This document shows positions 51,972 through 61,010 of a stretch of DNA of 64,000 nt, in pieces; within the stretch, counting starts at the first letter, position 1; each line of letters begins with the position of its first letter. The DNA lies in contig CAVONB010000012.1 of NCBI GenBank assembly GCA_963697205.1, positions 162,461-226,460 of the forward strand, given 5' to 3'. Made by a program: the position numbers and the translations under genes. Source of the stretch: CAVONB01 sp963697205 (lineage in GTDB: Bacteria; Pseudomonadota; Alphaproteobacteria; Rhizobiales; Hyphomicrobiaceae). The notes beneath the pieces were generated by a model, which saw only the letters and a list, made by a program, of their open reading frames with translations, had not been told where the DNA came from and made no database searches.

Positions 51972-52946
51972 TCATGGCACGATGACGACGGAGCCGGTGG
52001 TCTTACGGCCTTCCACGTCCTTCAGCGCCTGCACGATGTTCGCCAGCGGATAAGTGTGGTCGACGCCGGGCTTGAGCACGCCCTTGCCGATCAGGTCGAA
52101 GACGGCCGCGCACATGCGCTCCCCGCTCGCGCGGTCGGTGTAGTAGTGCACCAGCGAGGACTTGTTGAAGTACATCGACTTGGCGTTGACGCGCATGGCG
52201 TCGATCGGCGGAATGTGGCCCGAGGCGAGACCGAAGTTGACGAACATGCCGCGCGTCCGGATCGCCGTCATGTTGCCCTCGAAGGTATCCTTGCCGACGC
52301 TGTCGTAGATCACATCGACGCCTTTGCCGCCCGTGATCTCCAGGCATGACTTGGCGAAGTCGTCCTTGGCGTAGTTGATGATGTGATGGCAGCCGTTCGC
52401 CTTGGCGAGCGCCATCTTGGCGTCGGAGCCGACGGTGCCGATGACCGTCGCGCCGATATGGTTCGCCCACTGGCACAAGAGCGTGCCGACGCCGCCTGCC
52501 GCGGCATGGATGAGCACCGTCTCACCCTTCTTCAAGGGGTAGGTCTCGTGCAGCAGGTAGTAGGCGGTCATGCCTTTCAGTACGGAGGCGGCGGCGAGGT
52601 TTTCCGGCACGTTGTCGGGCAGCGCGAAGAGCTTCTCCGCCGGCGCGAGGCGCTCGTCGGCGAAGGCGCCGATCAGGCTCGTATAGGCGACACGCTGGCC
52701 GACCTTCAGGTTGGTGACGCCCGGCCCGACGGCGGTGATGGTGCCCGCCCCCTCAAGGCCAACCACGGCCGGCAGCGTCGGCTTGACGAGGTAGCGCCCC
52801 TGCAGCATCGAGATGTCGGCGAAGTTGATACCCATGGCGGCATGCTTCAGCTTGACCTCGCCGGGGCCGGGAGCGCCGACGGTCCGCTCCTCGATCTTGA
52901 GGACGTCGGGGCCTCCGAAATCGTGTGCGACGACAGCGCGGGACAT
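51972..52946 (-). CDS. NADPH:quinone oxidoreductase (QOR/zeta-crystallin-like)
   Basis: 324 residues, zinc-independent MDR family. MGINFADISMLQGRY and LPAVVGLEGAGTITAVG are N-terminal marks; VLIHAAAGGVGTLLCQWANHIGATVIGTV is the NADPH-binding AAxGGVG motif; ANGCHHIINYAKDDF and VYDSVGKDTF complete the pattern. It performs one-electron quinone reduction, protecting against electrophiles. The upstream GTTTCTCCTGT segment on the coding strand has GGAGAAA as ribosome site. Distinct from the other quinone reductase at 26937. Confidence 0.93.
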   Translation of the reverse strand: MSRAVVAHDFGGPDVLKIEERTVGAPGPGEVKLKHAAMGINFADISMLQGRYLVKPTLPAVVGLEGAGTITAVGPGVTNLKVGQRVAYTSLIGAFADERLAPAEKLFALPDNVPENLAAASVLKGMTAYYLLHETYPLKKGETVLIHAAAGGVGTLLCQWANHIGATVIGTVGSDAKMALAKANGCHHIINYAKDDFAKSCLEITGGKGVDVIYDSVGKDTFEGNMTAIRTRGMFVNFGLASGHIPPIDAMRVNAKSMYFNKSSLVHYYTDRASGERMCAAVFDLIGKGVLKPGVDHTYPLANIVQALKDVEGRKTTGSVVIVP

Positions 52947-52989
52947 GGGCGTTTCTCCTGTGGTTTGTTGTCAGCGATTGGCGCGGACG

Positions 52990-53748
52990 CTAGCGCCACG
53001 GCGTGCTGCTGTCGAGGCCGTTGCCCAGCGGCCTGGGGCCCGTAGGCCGGCCGGGATCGATGCGCTTCGATTCGATCACGGGAAAGCGGACCAGTCCCGC
53101 TATGATGTCGCGCACGAAGGGGCAGCCGTGGTTGGGCAGGCGAAAATGCGAATAAGCCTGCAATCCGAACCGGTGCGGTGCCATCATCAGCATCAACTCG
53201 CCGAACGCCTCTAGTTCCCGCCAGGGGCTCGACGCGAATTGCGCAATCAGCTTGTGACGTAGAGCGTCGTCCAGTGCGCTGAACTGGGTGACATAGGCGA
53301 TGTATTCGTGTGCGGTGCGCTGAATGATCCGTCCATTGAGGTTCTCGAACACGATCGCGTGCGCAACCTCGTGCACGGCGATCGCTTCATAGAGTGACGG
53401 TGGCGGGATCTGGGCATAGATGGTGCCGGGTTTGACCATCTCGGCCATTCGGCCGAGTTTGGCGATACGGATCATCTTCGTGACGGAGTTGTACGCCGCG
53501 AAATCGTGCATCCCATCACGCGGCGCGCTTTCCCCGCGCACTTCGATGTGGAGCGCCTGGTTGGAGGTCAGTCCGCACTGCGCCAAGATCATCCGTGCCT
53601 TGGCAACCGCTCGGCAGATGATTTGCGCCTCCTCCTTCGAGGCGTCCGAGATCTGCAATCGCGGCTCGGAACATCCAGCGGCCGCGCTCGAGAGCGGCGC
53701 CGCAATGCCGGCAACGCAGCCGACCGCGAGCAGCAGTATGCGCAGCAT
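52990..53748 (-). CDS. Secreted HExxH-motif protein, probable metallopeptidase
   Basis: 252 residues from the ATG at 53748. A signal peptide covers residues 1-23 (MLRILLLAVGCVAGIAAPLSSAAA). The mature protein carries YEAIAVHEVAHAIVFENL, a HExxH zinc-ligand motif, and a downstream acidic pair (SPWRELEAFGELML), where a third ligand Glu may lie. Three Cys (GCSEP, IICRAV and AQCGLT) could form disulfides. Length and the lone HExxH do not identify a named family. It stands by itself. The upstream reading frame beyond 53748 has no protein character and is excluded. Confidence 0.72.
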   Translation of the reverse strand: MLRILLLAVGCVAGIAAPLSSAAAGCSEPRLQISDASKEEAQIICRAVAKARMILAQCGLTSNQALHIEVRGESAPRDGMHDFAAYNSVTKMIRIAKLGRMAEMVKPGTIYAQIPPPSLYEAIAVHEVAHAIVFENLNGRIIQRTAHEYIAYVTQFSALDDALRHKLIAQFASSPWRELEAFGELMLMMAPHRFGLQAYSHFRLPNHGCPFVRDIIAGLVRFPVIESKRIDPGRPTGPRPLGNGLDSSTPWR

Positions 53749-54000
53749 CGGCACGTCGCAGCCCCCTCCGCGCGGCGGGTTTGGCTTCCAGGCATAGGCT
53801 CGCGCGGCTGGCATTGATAGGGCGAGGTGGTGCAGGATGGCGATGACATGGGTCAACGCGCACCGCGTGAGCGAAATGCAATGGGCAGGTGAGGCGCCAG
53901 GCTCCGGGCCAAGACAGGTCCGGCGCACCTTCCGCGCAACGCCACGTTGCCGCCGCCTGCAGGTGTAGAGTGCACAGCACGTCGAACTGGATAGAAGCCG

Positions 54001-55506
54001 ATGGGACGCAGCCAAACGATGACAGCAGTGTACTCGAGACGGACGATTCTGGCGGGCGGCGCCATGGCGCTGGGCGCCTCGCTGTTGCCGCGCCCGCTGC
54101 GCGCCGCCGCGACCGAGCCCCTGCTGCTCGAGGCCAAAGTCGGCACGGCTGCGCTGCTTGGTCAGGGCCAGCCCAGGACGCCGATCTGGGGCTACGGCGG
54201 GGCGGTGCCGGGACCGACCATCCGGGTGAAGCAGGGCGCGGACGTGAATGCGCGCCTCGTCAACGGCATCGGCGAGCCCTCGACCATCCACTGGCACGGC
54301 ATCCGCATCGACAATCGCATGGACGGTGTCGGCCACCTGACGCAGGACGAGGTGGCTGCCGGCGCGACATTCGACTACCGCTTCCGCGTCCCCGATGCCG
54401 GCACCTTCTGGTACCACCCCCACGCTCACCGGCCCATGCAGCAGGATCGCGGCCTTTATGGTTTGCTGATCGTGGAGGAGCCGCAGCCGGTCGCCGTCGA
54501 TCGCGAGCTCGCGCTCGTCGTCGACGATTGGCGATTGAACGACGATGGCACCACCGAGACGCGCAGCCTGGGCTTCATGCACGATCGTGCACACGCGGGC
54601 CGGCTCGGCAATGTGCTCACGATCAATGCCCAGGACGAGGCCCGCTTTTCCGTTGCCGCCAACGAGCGCATTCGCGTGCGTCTCGTCTCCGCATGCAATG
54701 CGCGCATCCTGGATCTGCGGTTCGAGAACGTCACCGCGCAGCTCGTGGCCATCGACGGCCAGCCCGTCGCCCCGGTGCCGCTCGCCGATGGCCGCGTCGT
54801 CCTCGCGCCCGCCCAGCGGGCCGATCTCGTGCTCGACATGACCGGTGTCCCCGGGACGGCGGCCGCGATCACGGAAGTCTCGCGCGACCGGCTCGTGCTG
54901 GGCGGGTTCGATATCGCAACGGGCGCGCCCTCCCGTGCCAAGCCGCTCGACGGCGCGGTGACGCTGCCGCCCAATCCCGTCACGATGCCTGCGCCCGATG
55001 ACGATCCGTTCCGCTTCGACCTTGTCATGGGCGGCGGCGCCATGGGCATGATGATGGGCCGCGGTCCCGGCATGGGTGGCCCCATGGGCGGACCCATGGG
55101 TGGCATGCGCGGCGGCATGATCGACGGTGGTACGTTCAAGGGCCAGCGCCTTGGCGTGCGCGAGCTGATCGCGGCCGGCATGGCCTGGACCTTCAACGGC
55201 GTCGCCGGCGGCCACGAGAGCCACGACGCGGCCCTGTTCAGAGTTGCGCGCGGCCGTACGGTCGTCCTGCGGATGGTCAACAACACCGCATGGCCGCACG
55301 CCATGCACGTGCATGGCCATCACTTCAAGGTGCTCGCACGTACCGATGGCGCGTCCAGGGACTGGCTGCACGACACCATCCTGATGCAGCCGCGCGAGGA
55401 GATGCTGATCGCTTTTGCCGCCGACAATCCGGGCAAGTGGATGCTCCACTGCCACATGCTCGAGCATCAGATGAGCGGCATGCAGAGCTGGTTCGAGGTG
55501 GCGTGA
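54001..55506 (+). CDS. Multicopper oxidase, Tat-exported, Met-rich (CueO/CopA-like)
   Basis: 501 residues. A Tat signal (SRRTILAGGAMALGASLLP) precedes three cupredoxin domains. Copper ligands: IHWHGIRID, TFWYHPHAH, then the C-terminal HAMHVHGHHF and HCHMLEHQMSGM, the T1/T3 cluster with an axial Met. Between domains 2 and 3 is a Met/Gly-rich loop near residues 343-372 (GGAMGMMMGRG, PMGG repeats) typical of copper-binding cuproxidases. It probably oxidises Cu(I) in the periplasm, but laccase-like substrates are possible. The stop codon overlaps the start of the amidase (GTGA), showing translational coupling. Confidence 0.92.
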   Translation: MGRSQTMTAVYSRRTILAGGAMALGASLLPRPLRAAATEPLLLEAKVGTAALLGQGQPRTPIWGYGGAVPGPTIRVKQGADVNARLVNGIGEPSTIHWHGIRIDNRMDGVGHLTQDEVAAGATFDYRFRVPDAGTFWYHPHAHRPMQQDRGLYGLLIVEEPQPVAVDRELALVVDDWRLNDDGTTETRSLGFMHDRAHAGRLGNVLTINAQDEARFSVAANERIRVRLVSACNARILDLRFENVTAQLVAIDGQPVAPVPLADGRVVLAPAQRADLVLDMTGVPGTAAAITEVSRDRLVLGGFDIATGAPSRAKPLDGAVTLPPNPVTMPAPDDDPFRFDLVMGGGAMGMMMGRGPGMGGPMGGPMGGMRGGMIDGGTFKGQRLGVRELIAAGMAWTFNGVAGGHESHDAALFRVARGRTVVLRMVNNTAWPHAMHVHGHHFKVLARTDGASRDWLHDTILMQPREEMLIAFAADNPGKWMLHCHMLEHQMSGMQSWFEVA

Positions 55507-57017
55507 GCGATCCGGACGCCTTCGACGCGTGCGACGCCGTCGGACTGGCCGGGCTCGTGCGCTCCGGTCAGGCTTCGGCCCGCCAGATCGTCGAGGCCGC
55601 CATCGCGCGCATTGAGCGCGCCAACCCCGCGATCAACGCCGTCGTCGCCAAGCGCTTCGAGGCCGCGATGGACGAAGCCGCCGATGTCGCCCCCGGAACG
55701 GCCCAGCCGCTGACGGGCGTGCCCTTTCTCATCAAGGATCTCGGCCAGCCCTATCCCGGCATGCCGGCGACGGACGGCTCGCGGCTTTTCGCCGGCCGCC
55801 TCGTCGATGAGCGCACGGAGCTGGTGCGACGTTACGAGGCCGCGGGCCTCATCGTTTGCGGCCGCTCCAACAGCCCGGAGTTCGGCGTCGTTGCGACCAC
55901 CGAGCCGCTGTTGCACGGCGCCTGCCGCAATCCGTGGCGCCTCGATCGCTCCACTGGCGGCAGTTCCGGCGGCGCGGCGGCCGCCGTTGCCGCAGGTCTC
56001 GTGCCGATCGCCCACGGTGGCGACGGCGGCGGCTCGATCCGCATCCCCGCCAGCTGTTGCGGCGTGTTCGGCTTGAAGCCGAGCCGCGGGCGCACACCCC
56101 TGCCATCGGATGCGACCGGCGGCTTCAAGGGCCTGTTGACCGTCGAGCACGTGCTCACGCGCAGCGTGCGCGACAGCGCGCTCGCGCTCGACGTCGTCAT
56201 GCATCGCCCCGGCTGGAGCCTGTTCGATAGCCCCGATCCCGCGACGTCGTTCCTGGCCGCGCTGGAACAGCCCTCGCCAAGGTTGCGGATCGCGGTGCTG
56301 GCTGCGCCGCTGTTCAACGATAAGCTGCATCCTGAGTGCCGCGCGGCGGTCGAGGCGGCCGCGGCACTCATGACCGACCTCGGCCACACCGTGGATACCG
56401 CCTTCCCAGCCACACTCGATGCACGCATGCTCGCCGATGCCTTTCTCGACATCTGGTGCGCGGAGTGCGCGGCTGGGCTCGCACGCGCACAGCGAGAGGC
56501 GGGCCGTCACGCGCGCGGCGACGATTTCGAGGTGGTGACTTGGGTGATGGGTCTACTCGGCCGGAAGCTGCCGGCGGTGCGCGTGGCCGAGGCCCTCGCC
56601 GTCATACAGCGCGCGCGGATCGCCATGGACGCGTTCTTAGCCGATTGGGACGCGATCGTGATGCCCACGCTCGCCGCGCCGCCGCCTTTGATCGGCGCGG
56701 GGCGTCCCGGCCGCCTCGACAGCGCGCTCGTCCACCTGATGCGCAGGCTGCCCGTCGCACCGCTCATCGCCAAGCTCGATCAGCGCTTTCGCCAGGAAGC
56801 GTTCCAGTGGGTCGGCTATACGCCACTCGCCAATCTGACCGGGCAGCCGGCCATGTCGGTGCCGCTGGCGTGGTCGTCGGACGGCCTGCCGATCGGCGTA
56901 CAGGTGCTCGGACGGGTCGGTGGCGAGGCGACGCTTCTGCGGCTGGCGGGCGAGCTCGAAAACGCCCGGCCCTGGCGCGAGCGCCGACCGCCACCATTGG
57001 GTGGCGACCGCGTCTGA
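55503..57017 (+). CDS. Amidase (amidase signature family)
   Basis: 504 residues; GTG start at 55503 inside the multicopper oxidase stop (GTGA overlap). The catalytic triad is visible: Lys in FLIKDLGQP, the cis-Ser in STGGSSGGAAAAVAAG and the nucleophile Ser in HGGDGGGSIRIPASCCGVFG. The length matches monofunctional amidases. Such enzymes hydrolyse acyl amides, including aryl amides and cyclic imides. Pairing with a multicopper oxidase in one transcript is unusual; whether they share a substrate is unknown. Confidence 0.92.
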   Translation: MSDPDAFDACDAVGLAGLVRSGQASARQIVEAAIARIERANPAINAVVAKRFEAAMDEAADVAPGTAQPLTGVPFLIKDLGQPYPGMPATDGSRLFAGRLVDERTELVRRYEAAGLIVCGRSNSPEFGVVATTEPLLHGACRNPWRLDRSTGGSSGGAAAAVAAGLVPIAHGGDGGGSIRIPASCCGVFGLKPSRGRTPLPSDATGGFKGLLTVEHVLTRSVRDSALALDVVMHRPGWSLFDSPDPATSFLAALEQPSPRLRIAVLAAPLFNDKLHPECRAAVEAAAALMTDLGHTVDTAFPATLDARMLADAFLDIWCAECAAGLARAQREAGRHARGDDFEVVTWVMGLLGRKLPAVRVAEALAVIQRARIAMDAFLADWDAIVMPTLAAPPPLIGAGRPGRLDSALVHLMRRLPVAPLIAKLDQRFRQEAFQWVGYTPLANLTGQPAMSVPLAWSSDGLPIGVQVLGRVGGEATLLRLAGELENARPWRERRPPPLGGDRV

Positions 57018-57088
57018 CCACGCACGCCCACGCCAACCGGCGGCGCCCGATCGCAAGGGACAAATGGCATGCGCCCGTGAGGCGAGCG

Positions 57089-58204
57089 TCACCCGCGCGG
57101 GCGATGCCGGAACGTGTTGGCTGCCGAGCGGAAGGCATTGAGCCCGAGTTCTTCGCGCAACTCTACGGTTGTCTTGAACATCAAGTCGTCGATCGGGATA
57201 CCGAGCCCGTTGGCCAGGCGATCGTTTTTGGAAAAGTTGGCCGCGACAGCTGCCGCACCTGCCACCGCGGCGCGCCCAAGCGCGGCCTCCACGGCGTTGC
57301 GCGCCGCATCGAGCCGCGCGCGGTCGCGCGACACCAACGCATCGCAAAAGGCGGACAGCTCGCGGCCATGGGCAACGCCGCTGTCGAGATCGGTTTGCAC
57401 CAGCGCCAGAGGATTGACGTTCAGTTTGTGTTTTTGGCCGCTCTCACGGAGGAACCTGGCATGACTGCTGGTTCAATAAAAACACTCGTTGATCGCCGAT
57501 ATTCGTCCCGCGACGATCTCCATCTGTGGTCGACTGAGACCCTCGTGAGGCTCGAACGCATAATCGAATACGCGGCCGAGCGGCAGATACTGCACGCCCT
57601 CCATCTCGCGGTGAACGTGGTACTCCTCGGGTACGAGGCTCAGAGAGCGGATGATGTAGGGCAGCTGCTGGCCACCGTAGAGCTCGGCCGCTTCCGCGCC
57701 GCCCGCCGGAGCATTGGGAATGGTCGGCACCCACGCCTGCTCGATGACGGCGGCTTGCGGGCGCTTGCGTGAGGGCCGCCCGGCCTCGGCTGTCTCGGGC
57801 AGCGGCCGCAACGGGACGCCGATGCCGCGTGCGAACACGTCGATCGCCACCATCCGCGCGACAATCCCGACCATCTCGACATATTCCGCGTCCGTCAGGC
57901 CGCCACTCAAGGCGCCTTCGTAGTCGGCCATCTCGAATGCAGCGGGCATTGCGGCAAGTTTGGTGATGACGTCGCTGGCGACCTTGGGCAGGACCTGGTC
58001 CACCGTCGGCGCCTTGTCGTCGTCGGGTGCGTCGAGCAGACCCGCGTCAACACCGGCTTTGCGCGTTGCCGCTGCGACCGCCAGATGCTGCACCCCGGTG
58101 CCCCAGGTGCCCGGTCGGCCGAGGCCCCGCAATTGCTTCTCGTGGACCGCCTCGAGATCCGCGCGCACGGGGTATCGAGCTTCTGCGTAGAGCGCCATCG
58201 CCAT
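57089..58204 (-). CDS. AhpD-like protein with in-frame UGA: candidate selenoprotein (CxxU)
   Basis: The reading frame from the ATG at 58204 runs 243 codons to a TGA at 57475-57473 and continues open in the same frame to a stop at 57089, making 371 residues if UGA is read through. The UGA falls in GRISAINECFY-U-TSSHARFL: Cys, two residues, UGA, three residues, His. AhpD-type alkylhydroperoxidases have exactly C-x-x-C-x-x-x-H as active site, so the UGA sits at the second Cys. Downstream residues (DSGVAHGRELSAFCDALVSRDRAR, NGLGIPIDDL) are protein-like and not expected after a true stop. AhpD-like CxxU proteins are a known selenoprotein group. The N-terminal half (EMVGIVARMVAIDVFARGIGVPL) resembles a degenerate carboxymuconolactone decarboxylase-like repeat. 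Alternative: nonsense mutation of a Cys codon. Confidence 0.75.
57436..57456 (-). promoter_or_regulatory. Candidate bacterial SECIS hairpin after the UGA
   Basis: Counting from the base after UGA on the minus strand, bases 17-20 (GGUU) pair with 34-37 (GGCC) as two G-C and two U-G pairs. A C-C mismatch follows, then CUC pairs with GAG, closing a five-base loop CGUGA (bases 25-29). Known bacterial SECIS elements have a small apical loop 16-37 bases after UGA with a G in the first two loop positions. This one meets both. Stem is short, so the call is tentative. Confidence 0.5.
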
Positions 58205-58337
58205 CCTCGTCCTTTATCGTCTGGATCTTCTAACATCGGATTTTTCCGATGTCGCGGTCCCGATGCCGCCAAGTGCGCGGTTGCGGCCAGTCGCGGTTGA
58301 TCCGATGATGCATGCGACGCCCGAGATGGAGCCCCCG

Positions 58338-59375
58338 ATGTCGCAAACCGCCGCCACCATGCCCACCGCCGTCCTCGGCCGCTCCGGCGTGCAGGTCAGC
58401 CGCCTATGCCTGGGCGCCATGAATTTCGGCGGTCCCACGCCCGAGGTCGAGGCTTTGCGCATCATCGCCGACGCCCACGAGCGCGGCGTGTGCTTCATCG
58501 ACACGTCCAACAACTATTGTGACGGCAACTCAGAGACGGTGGTCGGCAAGGGCTTGAAGGGCATGCGCGAGAAGTGGTTCCTGGCCACCAAGGTCGGCAA
58601 CCGGCTGGCACCGGACTTCAATCGTGGCGGCCTGTCGCGGCTGCACGTGATGGCATCGCTGGAAACGAGCCTGCGCCGTCTGCAGACCGACGTCATCGAT
58701 CTGCTCTACGTGCACAAGATCGATGCGCTGACGCCGTGGGAGGAGGTGGTCGAAACTTTCGGCGGTCTCGTCCGCTCCGGTCGCATCCGCTACTGGGGAT
58801 TGTCCAACGTGCGCGGCTGGCACGTCGCCCACATCGTGCACTTGGCGCGCCAGATGGGACTTCCCGCGCCCGTCGCGCTGCAACCCTATTACAACCTCGT
58901 CAATCGTCAGGCCGAGGTCGAGGTGCTGCCGGCGGCGCACGCGCTGGGGCTGGGTATCGTATCCTATAGCCCGGTTGCGCGCGGCGTCCTGTCCGGCAAA
59001 TACCAGCTCAACGTGACACCAGAGGCGGGCACGCGCGCCGCGCGCCGCGACAAGCGGCTGACGGAGACCGAATGGCGGCCCGAGACCCTTGAAATCGCGC
59101 AAAAACTCGGCCTCCATGTCGCCGGTCGCGGCGCGAGCCTCGTCGATTTCGCCGTCGCCTGGGTGCTGGCCAACCGGGCCGTGACGTCGGTGATCGCGGG
59201 CCCGCGCACATACGAGCAATGGGCGAGCTACCACGCCGCGCTCGCCTATGCCTGGACGCTGGAAGATGAAGCGCTGGTCGACAGCCTGGTGGCACCCGGC
59301 CATCCCTCCACGCCCGGATACAGCGACCCCCAGTACCCCGTCGAAGGCCGTTTTCCCTCAGTGTCGCGCAAGTGA
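58338..59375 (+). CDS. Aldo/keto reductase
   Basis: 345 residues from the ATG at 58338 (MSQTAATMPTAVLGRSGVQVSRLCLGAMNFGG). The catalytic tetrad is Asp in FIDTSNN, Tyr in NNYCDG, Lys in LATKVGNR and His in LLYVHKID. The NADPH region is GIVSYSPVARGVLSGKY and the C-terminal VTSVIAGPRTYEQ. It resembles the broad AKR group acting on aldehydes or sugars. It is transcribed divergently from the candidate selenoprotein, sharing a 133-base promoter region. Earlier ATG codons exist at 58263 and 58305-58326 but lack family residues. Confidence 0.9.
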   Translation: MSQTAATMPTAVLGRSGVQVSRLCLGAMNFGGPTPEVEALRIIADAHERGVCFIDTSNNYCDGNSETVVGKGLKGMREKWFLATKVGNRLAPDFNRGGLSRLHVMASLETSLRRLQTDVIDLLYVHKIDALTPWEEVVETFGGLVRSGRIRYWGLSNVRGWHVAHIVHLARQMGLPAPVALQPYYNLVNRQAEVEVLPAAHALGLGIVSYSPVARGVLSGKYQLNVTPEAGTRAARRDKRLTETEWRPETLEIAQKLGLHVAGRGASLVDFAVAWVLANRAVTSVIAGPRTYEQWASYHAALAYAWTLEDEALVDSLVAPGHPSTPGYSDPQYPVEGRFPSVSRK

Positions 59376-59545
59376 CACGGGCGGCTCGGTCGCACCATCC
59401 CGCCCCAAATTGGCCGCACCGCTTCGCTCCAGTCCGCCTCCCGACGTCAGCCTGACCGCGCCGGACCAGATCTGATCACGCCTGGAGAACAGCGCGATGA
59501 TCTCGTCGGGACGCCTGCAGCGGACAGACCACAGCGAGGTGACAA

Positions 59546-60571
59546 ATGGCGGGGCTCCTGCCGGGACGCGGCATGAAGGGGCATGACGGCGGCGCGCCCG
59601 CCCAGCCGTCGTGTCCGCGCAGGCGCTGGGCGATCGTCGCGCTGACGACCGCGCTTGTGCTCGTGTTCGCGGCGCTGGCCTCGCCGCCCGCGTTCGCCAG
59701 GGCGCAGCAGGCGCCCAACAGTCGCGTTGTGCTCGACCTGCCCGTCGGCTACGTGCCCGCCGAGATGTTCTCCGGTTTCCAGAACGAGACCTTCGGCACG
59801 TCGTTCGTGATCTTGGAGGCGCCGCTCAAGGCCTACCCGGAGATGACGGCGGGCTTCACGCCGGAAAAGCTCGCCACCCGTGGCATCCTCGACGTCACGC
59901 GCGGCACGCTGCGCCGCCAGGACGATCACGTCTATATGCGCGGCCGCCAGTCTTCGCCCGCCGGCGACTACGCCAAGTATTTCGTGCTGTTCAAGGGCCC
60001 CGATGTGACTGTCCTTGTCTCCGCCAACGTCCCGCAGAAGGCGGTGGACGCAGGCGCGGTCAAGCCCGAGGAGATCGAGGCCATCCTGGCGAGCGCGAGC
60101 GTCGTCGCGCGGCCCGCGGTCCGCGAGATCTACCGGCTCGGTTATCTTGGCCCCTTCAAGGAAGCCGGCACCGTCGTGGGCACCTCGCGGCTTTATACGC
60201 TCGACGGGCGCATGGAGCCGGAGCGCAAGGGCGAATTGCGTCCCACGTTTATCGTCGCGCCTTCGCTCGACAAGATGGCGGTCTCGAGTACGCCGGACCT
60301 CGCCAAGCGCCTGCTGCAGACGCTGTCGGGTTTCAAGTCCGTCAAGCTGGGCGAGCCCAACCCGCTGACTATAGCCGGCATGGCAGGGGTCGAGCTCGAT
60401 GCGGAGGCGCTTGACGCTGCAACCGAGGAGCCGCTGCGGCTCTATCAGGTTCTGCTCAAGGGCAAGGACGGCGGCTATTTCCGCATGATCGGCATCGCGC
60501 GCACCGCGCACGACACGGCTCTTCTGGCCGAATTCAAGCGCATGGCGGAGAGCTTCCGCTTGGCCGACTGA
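59546..60571 (+). CDS. Secreted protein of unknown function
   Basis: 341 residues. A signal-like hydrophobic segment at about 27-50 (WAIVALTTALVLVFAALAS, cleavage after PPAFARA) marks export. The mature part is a beta-rich chain (VVLDLPVGYVPAEMFSGFQNETFGTSFVILEAPLKAYPEM), with a Gly/Leu repeated pattern and the C-terminal LLAEFKRMAESFRLAD. It has no Cys and no known domain. It stands apart, 170 bases after the aldo/keto reductase and just before tRNA-Val. Confidence 0.65.
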   Translation: MAGLLPGRGMKGHDGGAPAQPSCPRRRWAIVALTTALVLVFAALASPPAFARAQQAPNSRVVLDLPVGYVPAEMFSGFQNETFGTSFVILEAPLKAYPEMTAGFTPEKLATRGILDVTRGTLRRQDDHVYMRGRQSSPAGDYAKYFVLFKGPDVTVLVSANVPQKAVDAGAVKPEEIEAILASASVVARPAVREIYRLGYLGPFKEAGTVVGTSRLYTLDGRMEPERKGELRPTFIVAPSLDKMAVSSTPDLAKRLLQTLSGFKSVKLGEPNPLTIAGMAGVELDAEALDAATEEPLRLYQVLLKGKDGGYFRMIGIARTAHDTALLAEFKRMAESFRLAD

Positions 60572-60744
60572 GCCACCAGCCGGTCCCCCGCGCAGCCGCG
60601 GCCGCCGATCGGCGCGCGTAGTCGGCAGCTCACCGCTGGGCGTTCCCGCCGGTTGGCGCGTCCCGACCCTTGACAGTCGGGGAGGGCCGCTCGCATATGG
60701 GCGGCGCGACGCCGGGCCCGCAATTGCGGCCCATCCCGGCGCCC

Positions 60745-60819
60745 GGGCGGTTAGCTCAGCGGTAGAGCACACGCTTCACACGCGTGGGGTCACTGGTTCA
60801 ATCCCAGTACCGCCCACCA
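60745..60819 (+). tRNA. tRNA-Val (anticodon CAC)
   Basis: A complete cloverleaf: acceptor GGGCGGT pairs with ACCGCCC (60809-60815), discriminator A, encoded CCA (60817-60819). Anticodon stem CACGC/GCGTG with loop TTCACAC gives CAC at 60777-60779. T arm GGTTCAATCCC. It is followed by an AT-rich stretch. Confidence 0.97.
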
Positions 60820-61010
60820 TAAAAATAGCAATCAAAACAATAGTTTGAGTGCGATCTGGCGAGGTCGCCGGTAGGCCGATTTTGGCTCCGGGGTAGCAGC
60901 CGGGGTAGCGGACAGCGAGCGGACGCCGTTCACCCTTGCTGCACGCATCGAATTTCAACCTCGCCCGAGTAGCCTGCCGTCCCAACCAGTTCCAAGGGAC
61001 CCCAGGCCCC
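60820..61010. other. Segment after tRNA-Val with direct repeats
   Basis: An AT-rich run at 60819-60850 follows the tRNA. CCGGGGTAGC is present twice, at 60888-60897 and 60900-60909. Composition and position recall the left end of a tRNA-integrated element, but no integrase and no second copy of the tRNA 3' end are in this window. Confidence 0.4.

Noticed and set aside
52990..55467. 825-codon minus-strand frame
   Set aside because: Only the downstream part (to 53748) is a real gene; the rest is the shadow of the multicopper oxidase.
57473..58204. Reading the AhpD-like gene as a complete 243-residue protein
   Set aside because: It would end exactly before the catalytic half while protein-like sequence continues in frame, so the UGA is better read as selenocysteine or a mutated Cys codon.
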